Source: Chamaecyparis obtusa
Taxonomy: Eukaryota > Streptophyta > Pinopsida > Cupressales > Cupressaceae
Assembly: GCA_027943335.1 (NCBI GenBank)
Contig: BSBK01002802.1
Coordinates: 186,001-250,000, forward strand
Length of the DNA: 64,000 bases
Direction of reading: 5' to 3'
Within the stretch, counting starts at the first letter, position 1, and every line of letters begins with the position of its first letter. Positions 12,236-23,749 of the stretch are shown here, one piece after another. The notes beneath the pieces are model-generated. The model was given only the letters and a program-made list of their open reading frames with translations. It searched no databases and was not told the DNA's origin. The translations under genes were made by a program, and so were the position numbers.

Positions 12236-13080
12236 GTTCATGTCATGAAACCAAAAGTATAAATTGTATGGAATGGGTATATTAAGTGAAATTTTTATTT
12301 GAAAAGTGCATGGAATTTTATGCGTGTCTGAAATTAGCATTTGTATTTGAAAAGTGTGGTATTTTATGCCGGTCTAAAATAAGCTTTTGTATTTGAAAAC
12401 TATGTGGTATTTTATGTGTGTCTAAAATAAGCAATTGTCTATGATGGTTGAGTGAATTTTTTAGTAATTTAGATATTATAGAAGTTATGTAGGTACTTTT
12501 ATTTTTTTTGGGGTTGTAATGAATGCTATTTTATGAATAGATAATGTAGGTATGTAATGCATGTGAACCATGGAGTAATTTAAGGTTTATATTATATGTA
12601 GATTAGAATTATGTTTGTCATGAAATTAAAATTGTGTGTAATGGGTTTATCGAGTGGATATTTATTTAATTTGAAAAGTGTGTAGAATTTTATGTGTGTC
12701 TAATATTGACAATTGTGTGTGATGGTTGAGTGAAATTTTTAATTAGTTATAGAATTTATATAGATAGTTTTTTTTAAAATTATTTGTAATGAAAGTTATT
12801 TTATGGATGGATAATGTAGGGCTATAATAGATGTGATTTGTTTAGTAATAAATAGGTTTATATTGTATGTAGATTTAGATTTATGCTTATCATGAAAATA
12901 AAACTATCAATTGTGTGTAATGGGCATATTGAGTAGAATTTTTAATTAGTTTAAAAATTATTAATTAATATAGACATTTTATATTATTTTGTAATGAAAG
13001 CTATTTTATAGATAGATAATATAAGACTCTAATCTATATGAATTGTTAAGTAACTTAAGGTTTATGTTACATGTAGATAA
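12236..13080. repeat. Degenerate tandem repeat, three units of variable length
   Basis: Two landmarks recur in order. One is TCATGAAA followed by GTGTAATGGG (near 12240, 12616 and 12897). The other is TGTAATGAA followed by CTATTTTATGGATAGATAAT-like sequence (near 12514, 12786 and 12990). Spacings vary from about 200 to 375 bp, so units have lost or gained internal sequence. The first unit also contains a shorter local repeat, TTTGAAAA...ATTTTATG...GTCTAAAATAAGC, about three times (12297-12432). Confidence 0.65.
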
Positions 13081-15035
13081 TTCTTTACTTAAAAAGTATG
13101 TGTATTATCTTGTATGTGGGTGTACTATTGGCTATTAAAGCTCAAGAAGATGTGTAGACTTGTCAAATTCTACAAATACTAATTCTTAGTGAATGGGAAA
13201 CTTTAACAATCAAAGCCTCATATATCAATTTAGATTCTTTCAAATTTTAGTCCTTAAGATTCTTGCATTGTTAAAGCCCATGTTATTTTGATTGATGGTT
13301 GATGAGACTACCACAGTTAACCATTCTGATTGGTACAAGGTTATAATATTACCATAATTGGTTTGATACAAATCATTTCTATCAAAATGACTACTAATAT
13401 AATGGGTATGGTCAAGATGGGTTTTTCATCATTGTATGAAAAACTTAAAAAAATCACCAAGACATTAGTTCATGACATTATTAGTATTAGAATATTTTCA
13501 TTTTTTTGTCTAATTTTAAGATAAGCTTTCATAGGTGGATTTCCTTTGAGACTCATAGTTGCTCAGTTTCATGCCTCAATCCAAGATAGCAGTGGTTATT
13601 CTAGTTGGCCTCCCTCACACTATATCAAGCTTTCTATTGTAAGTTGATTGTCACAAAGATTAATGGAATATGTCTTTGGCCTTTTTTGTACATTTAATGT
13701 TTTTCATTTAAATGCATCTTGAGCATTTGTTAACCTCGGTAATGTAGCTCTACTACTACTGTCATCCCTCTAGTTGGTGACATATCTCTAGCCTTGAAGG
13801 TAGGAATAAGTTCTAAGATTGTGGACCCATAAGTTTGTGACCTAATAGACTTCTAAAAAGTACATTCTTGATATAGTCATAATTAGGAGCAAAGTTGACA
13901 ACCTTTATTAATAGCTTTTACAAAAGCCATTGCAAATTTAATTATGCCACAACTTATAAAATTTAAGATTCTTCTAAGAAAAGGACATGAAAACTACTAG
14001 GAAAAATGGCATGTGGGATTGTAATGACCAATGCTAACAATCATCAAGAACTCATGTATGTTAGGATTAAGGTATCATTTAGGTTGCAATCCTATATATA
14101 TTTTATGTATCTCTAAAAATCTTGGAAAATGTTCATATGGAAACCTAGAGTATAATTGAAAAATAATTTATAATTAAGTTTCCTTAGAAATCTTGTTACT
14201 AATTGAACTTCACATTCATGATATAGGTGTAACACAACAATGATAGTTAGAATTGATAACTTGGACTTACTAAATGCACTTTCCTTATTTGAGGTGTAGG
14301 TTTAGGTAATGGAGAATCGTTGTATATTATATGGGACCCACATGTGTTGGGTTCTCTAAAGGGAATGCTAGACTAGAGGATCTGAGTCATCAAGGGTTAT
14401 GGTATCAAAGATGCCTTCGTGGTTTCATTTTTTTTAATCTAAGGGGCTTATTGATTACACCCATGTGCATCCATGTGAAGTAATTTATCATTTTACTGTT
14501 ATAAGATACTATCTCAAGTTGGCATGATAACAAGATTTTGGTAAATTATTTATGATTTTTTCTCTCCTTGCTTATATTTTGATGATATGAGATAGTGGTT
14601 TCGCAAGTTTTTTTTACATGCACCTAATTGTTTCTAGAGTTATGTTAAAGGGAGTGATAGTGATTTTGTTATAGCTCTTTGTTAAATCATGTACTTGTCC
14701 TATTTCTAGTGTGGATATTTTTCTCGAAAGTGTTTCTCCATTTAAATCCTATGTTCATATGGTTTGGTTTTTTTTATTCTTACTACCAATTTTATGAAAT
14801 CACATAATCATCAAAACAATTGTATTTATTTTACATAAATTTTTAAGATATTTTATTATAGTAAAAGAGATGTAAAATGTGAAGGAAGGAGGATTGAAGG
14901 AGATCCCCATGGAAAACTTCATTCACCCAAGCATCAATTACAACTAAATATAATGACGGTACACCAAAGGTTTAGTAAAGATGTCCATAACATGCTTTTG
15001 GTATGAAAAAAACTCTAAAGAGAGAGGACCATCAA
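13081..15035. other. Intergenic DNA, nothing recognised
   Basis: No frame longer than about 65 codons is open, and no conserved motif, terminal repeat or RNA gene was seen. Its position between repeats and a copia relic suggests decayed transposable-element DNA. Confidence 0.4.
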
Positions 15036-15039
15036 GGAT

Positions 15040-15260
15040 GAGCTATCAAATGAAATGCATGTGTATCTTCATCCATCCTTTGATGCTCAATTGGGTTGTA
15101 TACAATTTGAATATCACTTTTGTTATTAAACAAAGAAGTGTAATATTTTTAGGTGGAAAACCAAAATCTATTATGATTTGTCAAGCCACAAAACTTCTTG
15201 AGAAGAACTACCATAGACCGGGGTCCCATGGAAGGGGACTTCCTAGAAAATAGAGTTGGA
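15040..15260 (-). pseudogene. Ty1/copia RNase H fragment
   Basis: On the minus strand the peptide NNKSDIQIVYNPIEHQRMDE (about 15125-15066) matches the conserved copia RNase H segment normally seen as DNKSAI...NP..H.R.KHI. Upstream, after a frame change and stops, SSSQEVLWLDKS (about 15225-15190) matches the preceding EVLWLRKIL-type segment. The relic is broken by at least two stops and a frameshift. No LTRs were found around it. Confidence 0.65.
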
Positions 15261-15299
15261 GCTACTTGCTACATTTTAGGAATATTTTAAAGGTAGTGG

Positions 15300-15881
15300 T
15301 CCCATGAATTTTGTAAGTTAGTTCAACTATAAAGTTTAAACAATGACATTTAAGGAAGCATACTTTTATCTTTTATACTTTGTGTATAAATAAATAAATG
15401 AAAACATCATTTTCCCTCCAAATATATTTTTTAAGAAAGTTAGGAAATTAAATGTTCAACAAGTGGCAAAAAACATTTCTAAGTACACCTCTATAATTCT
15501 TTATAGATTTATTGGTGTAGGGATCTTTGAATCTTTTTAAATTATTGTCCTTATGATTCTTTCACTTTATTCTCAAATGTTGTTGTTACGATCCATGTGA
15601 TATGAATTTCCACTGACACTCCTAGGGTGGTACTAATAAATTAACGAAAGGGCAAATAATTAATTCACCAGGAAATATTTATTCTAAAAGGGAAAATAAT
15701 TAATTCATCAAGAAAAATGAATTAAGTCCAAATTAATGAGAACACATTTATTTTCAAAGGGATATCCACTAACGATTCTAGGGTGGTAATAAAATAAAAA
15801 ATAGAATGGAGGGGGCCTTCCACAAGAGTCAAGTGGCTTACACAACTACCTCTTGATGACTGCAAATTATTTTGCAGGTTA
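15300..15881. other. Intergenic DNA with a short duplicated segment
   Basis: The phrase CACTRACRMTYCTAGGGTGGTA occurs twice in similar form (near 15610 and 15766). Between the copies, the motif AAATAATTAATTCAYCARGAAA also occurs twice (near 15654 and 15695). This suggests small local duplications. There is no coding signal. Confidence 0.4.
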
Positions 15882-16146
15882 GGGCTTGTTTGGTGCCTAA
15901 AATTAACCTAGAATAAACATTATTGAATGCAAGAATAAACTAATTCGCTGTTTGTAGCCTTTCTTATTTCTTAATTAGAAAACTAATGCCCATTTTTGAG
16001 CCAATGCATGAATTAAATAATTCCGAAAAAAGGTGGAATTCATTTTATTCCAAAATAAAGCTATTCAAGAATTCAAAATTATATCACAATCTAAAAACTC
16101 GCCGGGTCCGTGCGTAGGGTTTTCTATGCATATGAGGTGATAGGAT

Positions 16147-16271
16147 TTCCGTCCATCGCATCTGCAAAGAGGGGTTTCATTTTCTGCAAAACCATTCTGC
16201 AAACAGGGTTTCATTTTCTGCAAAGGGGGTTTCGTTTTCCGTCCATCGCATTTGTAAAGAGGGGTTTCGTT
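16147..16271 (+). repeat. Tandem repeat in the GC-rich core of the element
   Basis: TTCCGTCCATCGCAT followed by AAAGAGGGGTTTC occurs at 16147 and again at 16237. Between them the phrase GGGTTTCATTTTCTGCAAA recurs. The block sits at the head of a C-rich segment ending near 16380. This composition is unlike the rest of the element and looks like captured gene or leader DNA. Confidence 0.65.
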
Positions 16272-16941
16272 ATCCCCTCTCCTGCGCACCTCCCTCCACC
16301 CACTCCCTCTCCCCTTCACTCGTGCTCATCGCCTCCTCCGTCTCTTGCGCGTGAGCCTCCCCACGCGCAGCAAGAAACCCTTTTTTTAGGGAATGATTAA
16401 ATTTTTTTTTATAGTTTAGTTAAGTTTATTTTGGTTAAAATATTTTTAAAGAGTAGTAAGTTTATTTTAGTAGTTAAAACTTATTTTAATTTAGTTTTTG
16501 ACTATTATTAAGTTCGGTTGTAGGGTTTGGTTTTTTAGTGAAGCATGATAAGGGATAGCTGATTTTAAAATTGTATATTTAAAATCTTGATTTGTATGTT
16601 AATTATTTTTTATTTTATAGTTTTATTTAAATTTAAGCTTAGATTTATTATATTGTCTTTTATATATAATTTTTATTTTTATTTTTGGATAGATTAAAAC
16701 TGAATTAGTTTTTCCTATTTAGATATTTAATGTTTAGATAATAATTTTAATAGATGTTTAAATCATAATGTTAAATATAATGTTTAATGTTTTAATTTTT
16801 TAGTTTTTACTTCGATATGACTTTGGATAGAAAAATATTAAAAATTAAAAAAAACTAGCAACAAAATTGATAAAAGTTGAAAAATTAAAATTTGTAAGAA
16901 AATAATTATATAAGTTAGAAATACATATAAATAAGTTAGAA

Positions 16942-16942
16942 A

Positions 16943-16972
<30 letters not shown>
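16942..16972. repeat. (ATAC)n microsatellite
   Basis: About seven tandem ATAC units run into a short TATATATAT stretch, within the AT-rich right half of the PIF/Harbinger-like element. Confidence 0.9.
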
Positions 16973-16978
<6 letters not shown>

Positions 16979-17399
16979 TTAAAAAACCAACAACAAAAAT
17001 GATAAGTTCAAAAATTAGAATTTGCAAGAATTTTTTTTTTTATAATTATAATTTTTTAATAAGTTAAAAATACATATTGTTCAAATTAATTAAAAAAATG
17101 AAAAAAATCCTTATTTCAATTCCACATTATAGAATCCAAATGCAGAATAGATTAATTCCCAGTCATATTCTAGGTGCACCAAACAGGTCCAAACTTTATT
17201 CCAGCTTTCGTTTTGAGGATTAATTAATCTGAGAATAGGTCTTTATTCTACAATAGGCCTATTCTGGATAAGTTAATTCCATGCACCAAACGGGCCCTTA
17301 GGGATCGCCTCATCACATTGATATTTATAAATTTTGGTACTAGAATTGTAATGTATTTAATGACCTACCACCAGAATCACCCCTAGATTCACGAGCCTA

Positions 17400-18110
17400 A
17401 CATACCATAGAATTGGAACTAGGTGTAGAATGAGTGATAACCACTCTATATCACCTCCTAAGGGGCATATAACAAAGAAATTGCAAGGCTATAAAATGTA
17501 AATCCAACAAATGGTTTATAAAATGCCAAGTTCTAAACCCTTTACATCGCTAGTGGTTGTTATACATAAGGATGAGACCATATAGATGTGTATTGATTAT
17601 AGGGTAGTATATAAGAATAACATCTTGGATGGGTATCTTGTACCAAGGGTAGGTAAGCTAATAGATGAATTTCATGGATTTGTATACTTATCTAAGATTT
17701 GACTAAGATCATATTCAATTAAGAGAGGACATATGCAAAATAACATTCAAATTTCAATTTGGAGATTTTAAATGTTTGGTTATACTCCTTGGTAATACAC
17801 AATCCAAATTCTATCCAAGTATAGAAAAAAATTCTATGTAAAAGAATCCAAACGTAAGTTTGGAATAACAAAATAATTGTATTTAAGACATACCATAAGT
17901 GTTGAGGGCATGCAAGTAAATCTTCAAAAGATCAAATTCATTTTAGATAAGAAAACTATATTAACATAATCGAAATAACTATTTAAAGTGATGTAACTAT
18001 TATAAGAGATTATTAAGAAATTTTATCAACTTGTTGTAACCTCAACAGATTTCTCTATTCTCCGAGAAAGGATATTTTTGAATGGACTATAGCTACTTAA
18101 AAAACATAAA
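17400..18110 (+). pseudogene. Ty3/gypsy reverse transcriptase relic
   Basis: The plus strand shows ordered pieces of a gypsy RT despite stops and frameshifts: VVVIHKDETI then MCIDYR (about 17555-17605), the PLP-like segment LVPRVGKLIDEFHG, and VYLSKI corresponding to YFSKIDLRSGY (about 17640-17700). A YYRRFI-like stretch and an F.W segment follow downstream (about 18000-18105). No protease, integrase or LTRs were found. The fragment is old and ends just before the 3' end of the minus-strand USP gene. Confidence 0.65.
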
Positions 18111-18368
18111 CAGATAACGAGTTCATTCATAGTATTTGCTATACCTAATTTTTATCTTCCATTTTTGGTAGAATGAGATTCCTTAGGAGAAGGAATAGAG
18201 ATTTTGATAACTCATAGAAGACACCTTATAACCATTGAAAGTAGAAAAATAAATGAATTAGAAAAGACTTATTCTTACAATAGATACATCTTTTAACGAG
18301 CTGCTGGCTAATTAAGAGCCTTGCGATTTGTATTTTCTGCCTCTTAGGTAAAAATAGAACATAAAATT

Positions 18369-19888
18369 CTATGCCAGAAGCCAGAAATTCTTCTGCCAAC
18401 GGCTGTTGATGAGGTACCCACCAATCTTGTTGCTCTGCTTCCTTACACCCAATGTCAAGCACTCTGTATTTGCAATGCAGTACTCTACCAATGCATCACT
18501 CTTTTTATGGAACATTCTGCAAATAAATCAACATTATACTCCATTTTGATACAGTCACCAATGCACATAAATGCAAGAAAACATATTAGATCTCTTCATA
18601 CCTCTGAAATAATGAAGGCCTTCTCTGCCCTAAGACAAGCACCGAGGCTTCCAGTTTGTCCACCTGGTTTACAATTGTTGGTGCTTTATCACCTCCCACC
18701 ACAATAACTTCAGTTTGTACCTGACACAACAATCATTCATGTATTGGATTTAGAATGAAAAAGAAAACATTTTTTTACAAAAATATGGAAGACCAGCACT
18801 GAGTACTACAATTTGAGCCATATTAGTTTCCTCTGAACAGCTTTGATACTTCAGAACCATGCAGGAGACTTTGGAATGATCAAATTATGTAAAATATTTC
18901 ACAACAATGTATTCGTGATCAGATTTTGCAGGAATGATGGAATTACTTTGTTCAAACAAAATCTAAGAGAGATAATACAATTTTGCTGCTACTTTATGAA
19001 TATGCTATCAGAAATGAGAAATGGAAATCCCAACAGCAATGGCAATGGGATGAGAAACGGGTTGTTTAAAGATTGCATTTAAGAAACAAATTTTATATAC
19101 AACGATCTTGAAGCCATCTCTACACTATCATATTTAAACACTCATTAATAGCTTTCTAGTTTCTCTTATCACTGAACCCATTTTTAGCCTATGAATTTGG
19201 TTTTGAAGTCAATGAAATTGGTCCTTTTACATGTTACCTTTATGCCCAAATGTAGTTCAACTAGTAGTACAGGCTTATTTGGGTATACTATAGATCAGGG
19301 GTGTCTAATGTGCAGGATATGCTGAAAAACTCTGTAAAATACCTCTGGCCGGCGTGCCTTGGACAGTGATTCCATGGAGTTGGCCAAATCATATCCCTTG
19401 GCCTCTAGATTTCTTTCATGCCCCTTTTCAGAGCAGCAAAACTTGTCTGCATTGAGTTCACACAAATGTAAAGAAGGCAATTATTATCCACAGAACTGCA
19501 ACTAAAGAGGTCGAATCAGACATAAATCTAACTTCCCAAATGTAGAGCTAACTATGAATACTGTGCTATTCATACCTTTGAGATGAGCAGATAACAGAGT
19601 TTTCTTGCAGTCCACAATGTAGAGCAGAGTGACAATATCAGAATTGTTGACCACATGAGAGAGAGCCCACAACAATGCCAGCCTGGCTTCACGAGATTCA
19701 TCCACTAGTACCACCACTCTTTTTCTCAGACCCACTCCATTTTCCTCAAATTTCCATTTCTGAAGGTTGCCTTCACAGTTGGCCTCATCAAACATCTTGC
19801 TATTGCCATACCCTGCTGCTGCAGAATCTAGTAATTTGTTCTCCCTGCCTGTAAGTTGTCTCAGCAGGGCTGACCCAGTAGATTTCAT
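18369..19888 (-). CDS. Universal stress protein (USP) family gene, four exons
   Basis: Exons on the minus strand are 19888-19576, 19446-19343, 18720-18602 and 18516-18369. All introns start GT and end AG, phases agree, and the product is 227 residues. Residues 56-93 hold the first beta strand and helix of the UspA fold (KRVVVLVDESREARLALLWA). The segments GYDLANSM...RRPE (exon 2), VIVVGGDKAPTIV...LVLGQ (exon 3) and VEYCI...VRKQSNKIGGY (exon 4) follow in order, ending in QKNFWLLA. This order and ending are known from a small plant USP subfamily. Its role is thought to be stress related, but the substrate or ligand is unknown; an ATP-binding G-2x-G-9x-G(S/T) motif is not obvious. I chose the first ATG after an in-frame stop. 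Introns are short (129, 622 and 85 bp). The gene appears intact. Confidence 0.9.
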
Positions 19889-20004
19889 CCTCTTCACTTT
19901 GATTTTCTGCTCCTGAAGTTGAGGGCTTAAACACAGTAGTAACAAATCAATTTATGGTTTTGAGCTGCTGAGGCCAAGGGTTTATTAACCCCTTAGCCCC
20001 TTAG

Positions 20005-20290
20005 AGTTTGAGCTTGACTGTTGGCCACTAACAATCATATATATGTTCTTCGTTATATTTTCTAAATATTCTGATGATGGATCAGAGAGTGTGATCCGAA
20101 ATATTTGATTTTGAACTGATGAAATGAGAAGCTTTATTACCTACTTAAAGTTCAAGCTTAACTGTTGACAACTTACAATCATATACATCCTTGCATTTTC
20201 AGAATATTCTGATAATAGATCAAAGTATGTGATCCTAAATATTAATGATAAATCAAAGTATGCGATCCTAAATATTAATGCTAAATCCAG
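20005..20290. repeat. Tandem duplications upstream of the USP gene
   Basis: A block beginning GAGTTTGAGCTTGACTGTTG (about 20006) recurs as AAGTTCAAGCTTAACTGTTG (about 20147). Each copy is followed by ACAATCATATA and then by a GATCAGAGTGTGATCC-like motif. Within the second copy, a unit of about 38 bp (ATCAAAGTATG, GATCCTAAATATTAATG) is repeated at about 20218 and 20252. The block lies 120-400 bp upstream of the USP start codon, so it may be promoter DNA. Confidence 0.65.
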
Positions 20291-21110
20291 AAGCAGCAAC
20301 TAAATGACATTGGGGGAATTCTCAAATTAGGGAAATCTAAATGATATTTGGGAGATTCTCAAATTAGGGATATGTAACAGCAGAAACTGATTTTCTTTAT
20401 CCGAAGAATCACCCCACCCATATTAACGGAAAAATTTGAGGAAAGACAATGGATTCGCCTTGATTTTTGGCCATGAAAATTGCAAACCTGGTCAAAACTA
20501 TAGAAAGACCAATAGGCTTCCTCTATTCAGATATTCTTTTCTTCATAATTCAGATATCTTTTCCTAATTGTTAGAGTGCAATCTACAATTGATTTCAAAA
20601 ACAAATCTTTGAAAATGATGATAAAAACCCTAAAAAAGTTATCTTTCCTATCAAAGAGGAAATTTTTTTCGTTGGAAGCTACACCAACTAAAAGTTAATT
20701 GTAGCTGGAACCATCTCAATTCTCTGAACTGTAAAACTTCAATGGCTTCGTTAAGATTTGATGGTAATCGTTTCAGATCAAACTGAACAAGATTTATAGT
20801 CCCTCGGTCTGACTGTTGATCCAAAACACAAATGCATTGCGGAATGGGCCGTCATGAAGCTTTGTGCCCTCCTATGATGGCATTCACACATGGACGTAAC
20901 AGTGTTTTGTTGCATGGTCAGTGCGAGTAACAGGATTTCACCTCGTTTTCGTCGATGTGTACGGATTTCTTCACCACATGCACGCCCACGCGCTTTCACA
21001 TTCCTCAGAAACTGTCATCCATGCAATTGCATTCTTCACTGACACTTAAGAAAGAAAGAAAGAAAATAATTTTAAAGTCTGTGAGGCTAAAGATAGTCTG
21101 TGGAACAGAC
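20290..21110. other. Intergenic DNA between the USP promoter and a LINE relic
   Basis: A near-duplicate of about 28 bp (AAATGAYATTKGGGGAATTCTCAAATTAGGG-like) occurs near 20303 and 20339. A 73-codon open frame on the minus strand (20999-20778) has no known motif and is not supported as a gene. A short (GAAA)n run occurs at about 21048-21065. Confidence 0.4.
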
Positions 21111-21117
21111 TGTTTTA

Positions 21118-21640
21118 CACGCTGAAATTTTCATTTCCTTCCTTTTCTTGTGAAGCTTGATGATGAGTGCCCTCAACTGCTCAACTGTCCCCTCGTTGAA
21201 AAAAGCAAACCACAAATTCACGGTTAAAAGAGTATTAAAACTGTCCCTACTGTCCTTGAAGGCGTCACATTCTAGAATGAAGTGTTTTTCTGTTTCTATC
21301 TTACCGGAAGTGCAGTAAATACAAATTTTTTCCTCCCAGATTTCTTTAGGCCTTTTCCAATGCCCGGTTTTTAAATGAAGTTGATGTGAATTGATCCTTA
21401 ATTGGGCAATGAGAATCTTAGCTCTTCAGGAGATGTTAGCCCCAATGTACACTTTTTGATAGAAGTTATGAGTAGGATTAAACTCTACAATATAATACTC
21501 TTTCTTTCTAGTTAAACCTTGCTCCACTTGACCATTCATATTTCTTGACAGAAAGGGATAAAAATAAAGAAACTGGAAGCCGGTTTTGTGATTTTTCATT
21601 GCAATCCAACCATGCATCAGGGATTTGCAGATGTGGGTCC
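21118..21640 (-). pseudogene. LINE-type (non-LTR) retrotransposon C-terminal zinc-finger relic
   Basis: The minus strand encodes a segment with WKRPKEIW, then CIYC, then the H and C of TEKHFILECDAF (about 21365-21245). This matches the zinc-binding region found after the RT of many plant LINEs and related proteins (C-x2-C...H...C). It is preceded by RAKILIAQLRINSH, separated from an upstream open frame (21617-21426) by one TGA stop. The frame then runs on toward about 21120. The RT core itself was not seen, so this is a 5'-truncated copy. Confidence 0.6.
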
Positions 21641-21769
21641 TTCGGGAGATGACATAACAATCGAAAAAAAGTCAAGAAATCGTGTTCACATTCCTCCAGA
21701 TCCCAAATTGTTTGTTTTATCTTCCGCCCGGGCAAGATCTTTGATAGAATAATTATGGCAGGCACGCAA

Positions 21770-22262
21770 TTTCTTGGTGGGAGAAAGAATTATTATTCTT
21801 TAGGCGCCAGAGTTTCCAAAATCATGATTTCAAAAAAGAATTATAATTATTTAGGCGCCAGATTTTCCAAAATCATGATTTCAATACCTTGTTAGGCTGT
21901 ACTAAAGATGGAAAATTGATTGTTTTAATCGTCGTTTTCTTTCATTATTTGAATGATTATGTCCTGCACGCAATTATATGCTCTGAGAATGATTATTTTT
22001 AAGGCGCCCAATTTTCTAAAATGTCAATAGACTTATTCACATTCAGAAATATTGTGTCGGTAATACTGTTTTTTTATTTTTTTTTCATGTGTGGCTGCGA
22101 GAGATGATTGAACATTCGATTCTTTGAGATGGAGACCTTGACTAGAAATCAATTTTTGTTTTATGATGAAATATTGAATTAGTAGGCTTGACGGTGAGAA
22201 CGACGTGGAGGTGACAATTTCTTTCTGTTTAGATTAAATATTGAATTAGTGGTCTATTAATA
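21770..22262. other. Intergenic DNA with short repeats
   Basis: The phrase GGCGCCAGA-TTTCCAAAATCATGATTTCAA occurs twice (about 21801 and 21853), each preceded by an AATTATTATT-like stretch. A third, weaker copy lies near 21997. No gene was recognised. Confidence 0.4.
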
Positions 22263-23505
22263 GATGTCATCCTCTTAGTCTTTGAATCATACCCCCTCCA
22301 CTCTAGCATAGTTCTCCGAGGATATTTATTTATCAATTTCAACAGCTGTCTTCTTACTTATATTAGCTATTAGCTTTTTGTCATGATTTCTAGAGTTGTT
22401 AATATGTCACTTATTTTTTCTCTTTATTATGGGGTATGGGGTTTACGGTTCTATGCTATTACTTAAAAATAATTTTAATAGATTTTCTTGTCTTTGAATC
22501 CTACACCCCAAAACTCTAGCATAGTCCTTTGAGGTTAACTACTATCAATTTCAACAGCTGCTTGCTTACCCACATTAGCTATTTGTGACTTTTTGGAGGG
22601 TTTAGCACTTTTTTTCCCTTTATTGTGGGGTTTAGGCATGTGGTTTATGGTTCTATGCTATTTGTTAAAAATGACTATCAATAGATCCTCGTCTCTTTGA
22701 ATCCTACACCCCCCACTATAGCATAGTCCTTAGAGGATATCTAATTATCAATTTCAATAACTATCACCTTACCCACATTAGTCTTTTTCTACTTTCCAAA
22801 GGGTTTAACACTTTTTTCCCTTATTGTGGGGTCTAGACATGGGGTTTATGGTTCTATGTTATTGGTTAAAAATGACTTTTAATAGATCCTCTCATCTTTG
22901 AATCCTACTCCCCCACTTTAGCATAGTTCCTGGAAGATATCTATGCATCAATTTCAATAGTTGTCCCCTTACCCACATTTAATTTTTGCTACTTTTCAGA
23001 GGGTTTAGCACTATTTTTCTTTTATTGTGCAATTCAGGCATGAGGTTTATAGTTCTATGTTCTAAAAAATGACTTTCAATAGATCCTCTTGTCATTGAAT
23101 CTTACACCCCCCCCCTCTACTATAGTCCTAGGAAGATATCAATTTATCAATTTCAACAATTGTCCACTTACCCACATTAGCTTTTTGCTACTTTCTAGAG
23201 GGTTTAGCACTTTTTTTTTCCATTTATTCTAGGGTTCGGGCATGGGGTTTATGGTTCTATGTTATTGGTTAAAAATTGCTTTCAATAGATCCTTTTGTCT
23301 ATGAATCCTACACCACCCACTCTAGCATAGTCTATTCAAAGGAAATATATTTATCAATTTTAACGGTTGTCCCCTTAGCCACATTAGCTTTTTGCTACTT
23401 TTTGGAGGGTTTAAAGTATTTTTTTAACCTTTATTGTAAGATTCAAGATGGGTTTATGTGGTTTATGGTTCTAGGTTATTGGTTAAGAATGACTTTCAAT
23501 AGAAT
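22263..23505. repeat. Tandem array of about six units, about 200 bp each
   Basis: The landmark CTTTGAATCCTACACCCC recurs at about 22280, 22492, 22695, 22896, 23093 and 23299, spacings of 197-212 bp. Each unit also contains CTAGCATAGTCC, TATCAATTTCAACAG, CTTACCCACATTAGC, GGGTTTAGCACTTTTTT, TTTATTGTGGGGT and GGTTTATGGTTCTATG in the same order. Neighbouring units differ by scattered substitutions and small indels. This is a short satellite or minisatellite-like array with no coding content. Confidence 0.92.
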
Positions 23506-23749
23506 GTAATGAGTTCAAAGTCTATAGAGCATGACCAAAACTCTCTACAACATTAAAACTAGCTAAAGGATTTGTAAGACAACCTACGTTCTCTAAAAAG
23601 CTACCCCAAAAAGTATCGGTTTGAGAAACATATAGCAACAATGAGCAATAGAGAAGGTTAGGCTAAGGTTCAAGTCATTAGACTATGTACAAAGAAATTT
23701 GGTTAGTTCTCTCTTCATTATCAAGCTCTTCATGGTATTCAAGAATATT

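Larger units (their letters stand above)
15882..17297. mobile_element. PIF/Harbinger-like non-autonomous element, 1416 bp
   Basis: The left end GGGCTTGTTTGGTGC and the right end, read on the other strand, GGGCCCGTTTGGTGC form terminal inverted repeats. After four bases both continue with ATTAAC. Both ends are flanked by TTA in direct orientation (15879-15881 and 17298-17300), the target duplication typical of PIF/Harbinger elements. There is no transposase; the inside is mostly AT-rich with a GC-rich core at 16090-16380. A second end-like sequence (GGTGCACCAAACAGGTCC near 17173) suggests an internal or nested duplicate terminus. Confidence 0.65.

Noticed and set aside
16065..16400. Overlapping 84- and 96-codon open frames on both strands in the GC-rich core
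   Set aside because: Both are chance frames in repetitive, C-rich DNA inside a non-autonomous element, with no domain and low-complexity translation.
20778..20999. 73-codon minus-strand frame with Arg- and Cys-rich translation
   Set aside because: No homology recognised, no supporting splice or promoter signal, and length within chance expectation.
22263..23505. Possible CRISPR-like or coding repeat array
   Set aside because: The units are long and contiguous without unique spacers, contain stops in all frames, and sit in a plant genome. It is a satellite-like array.
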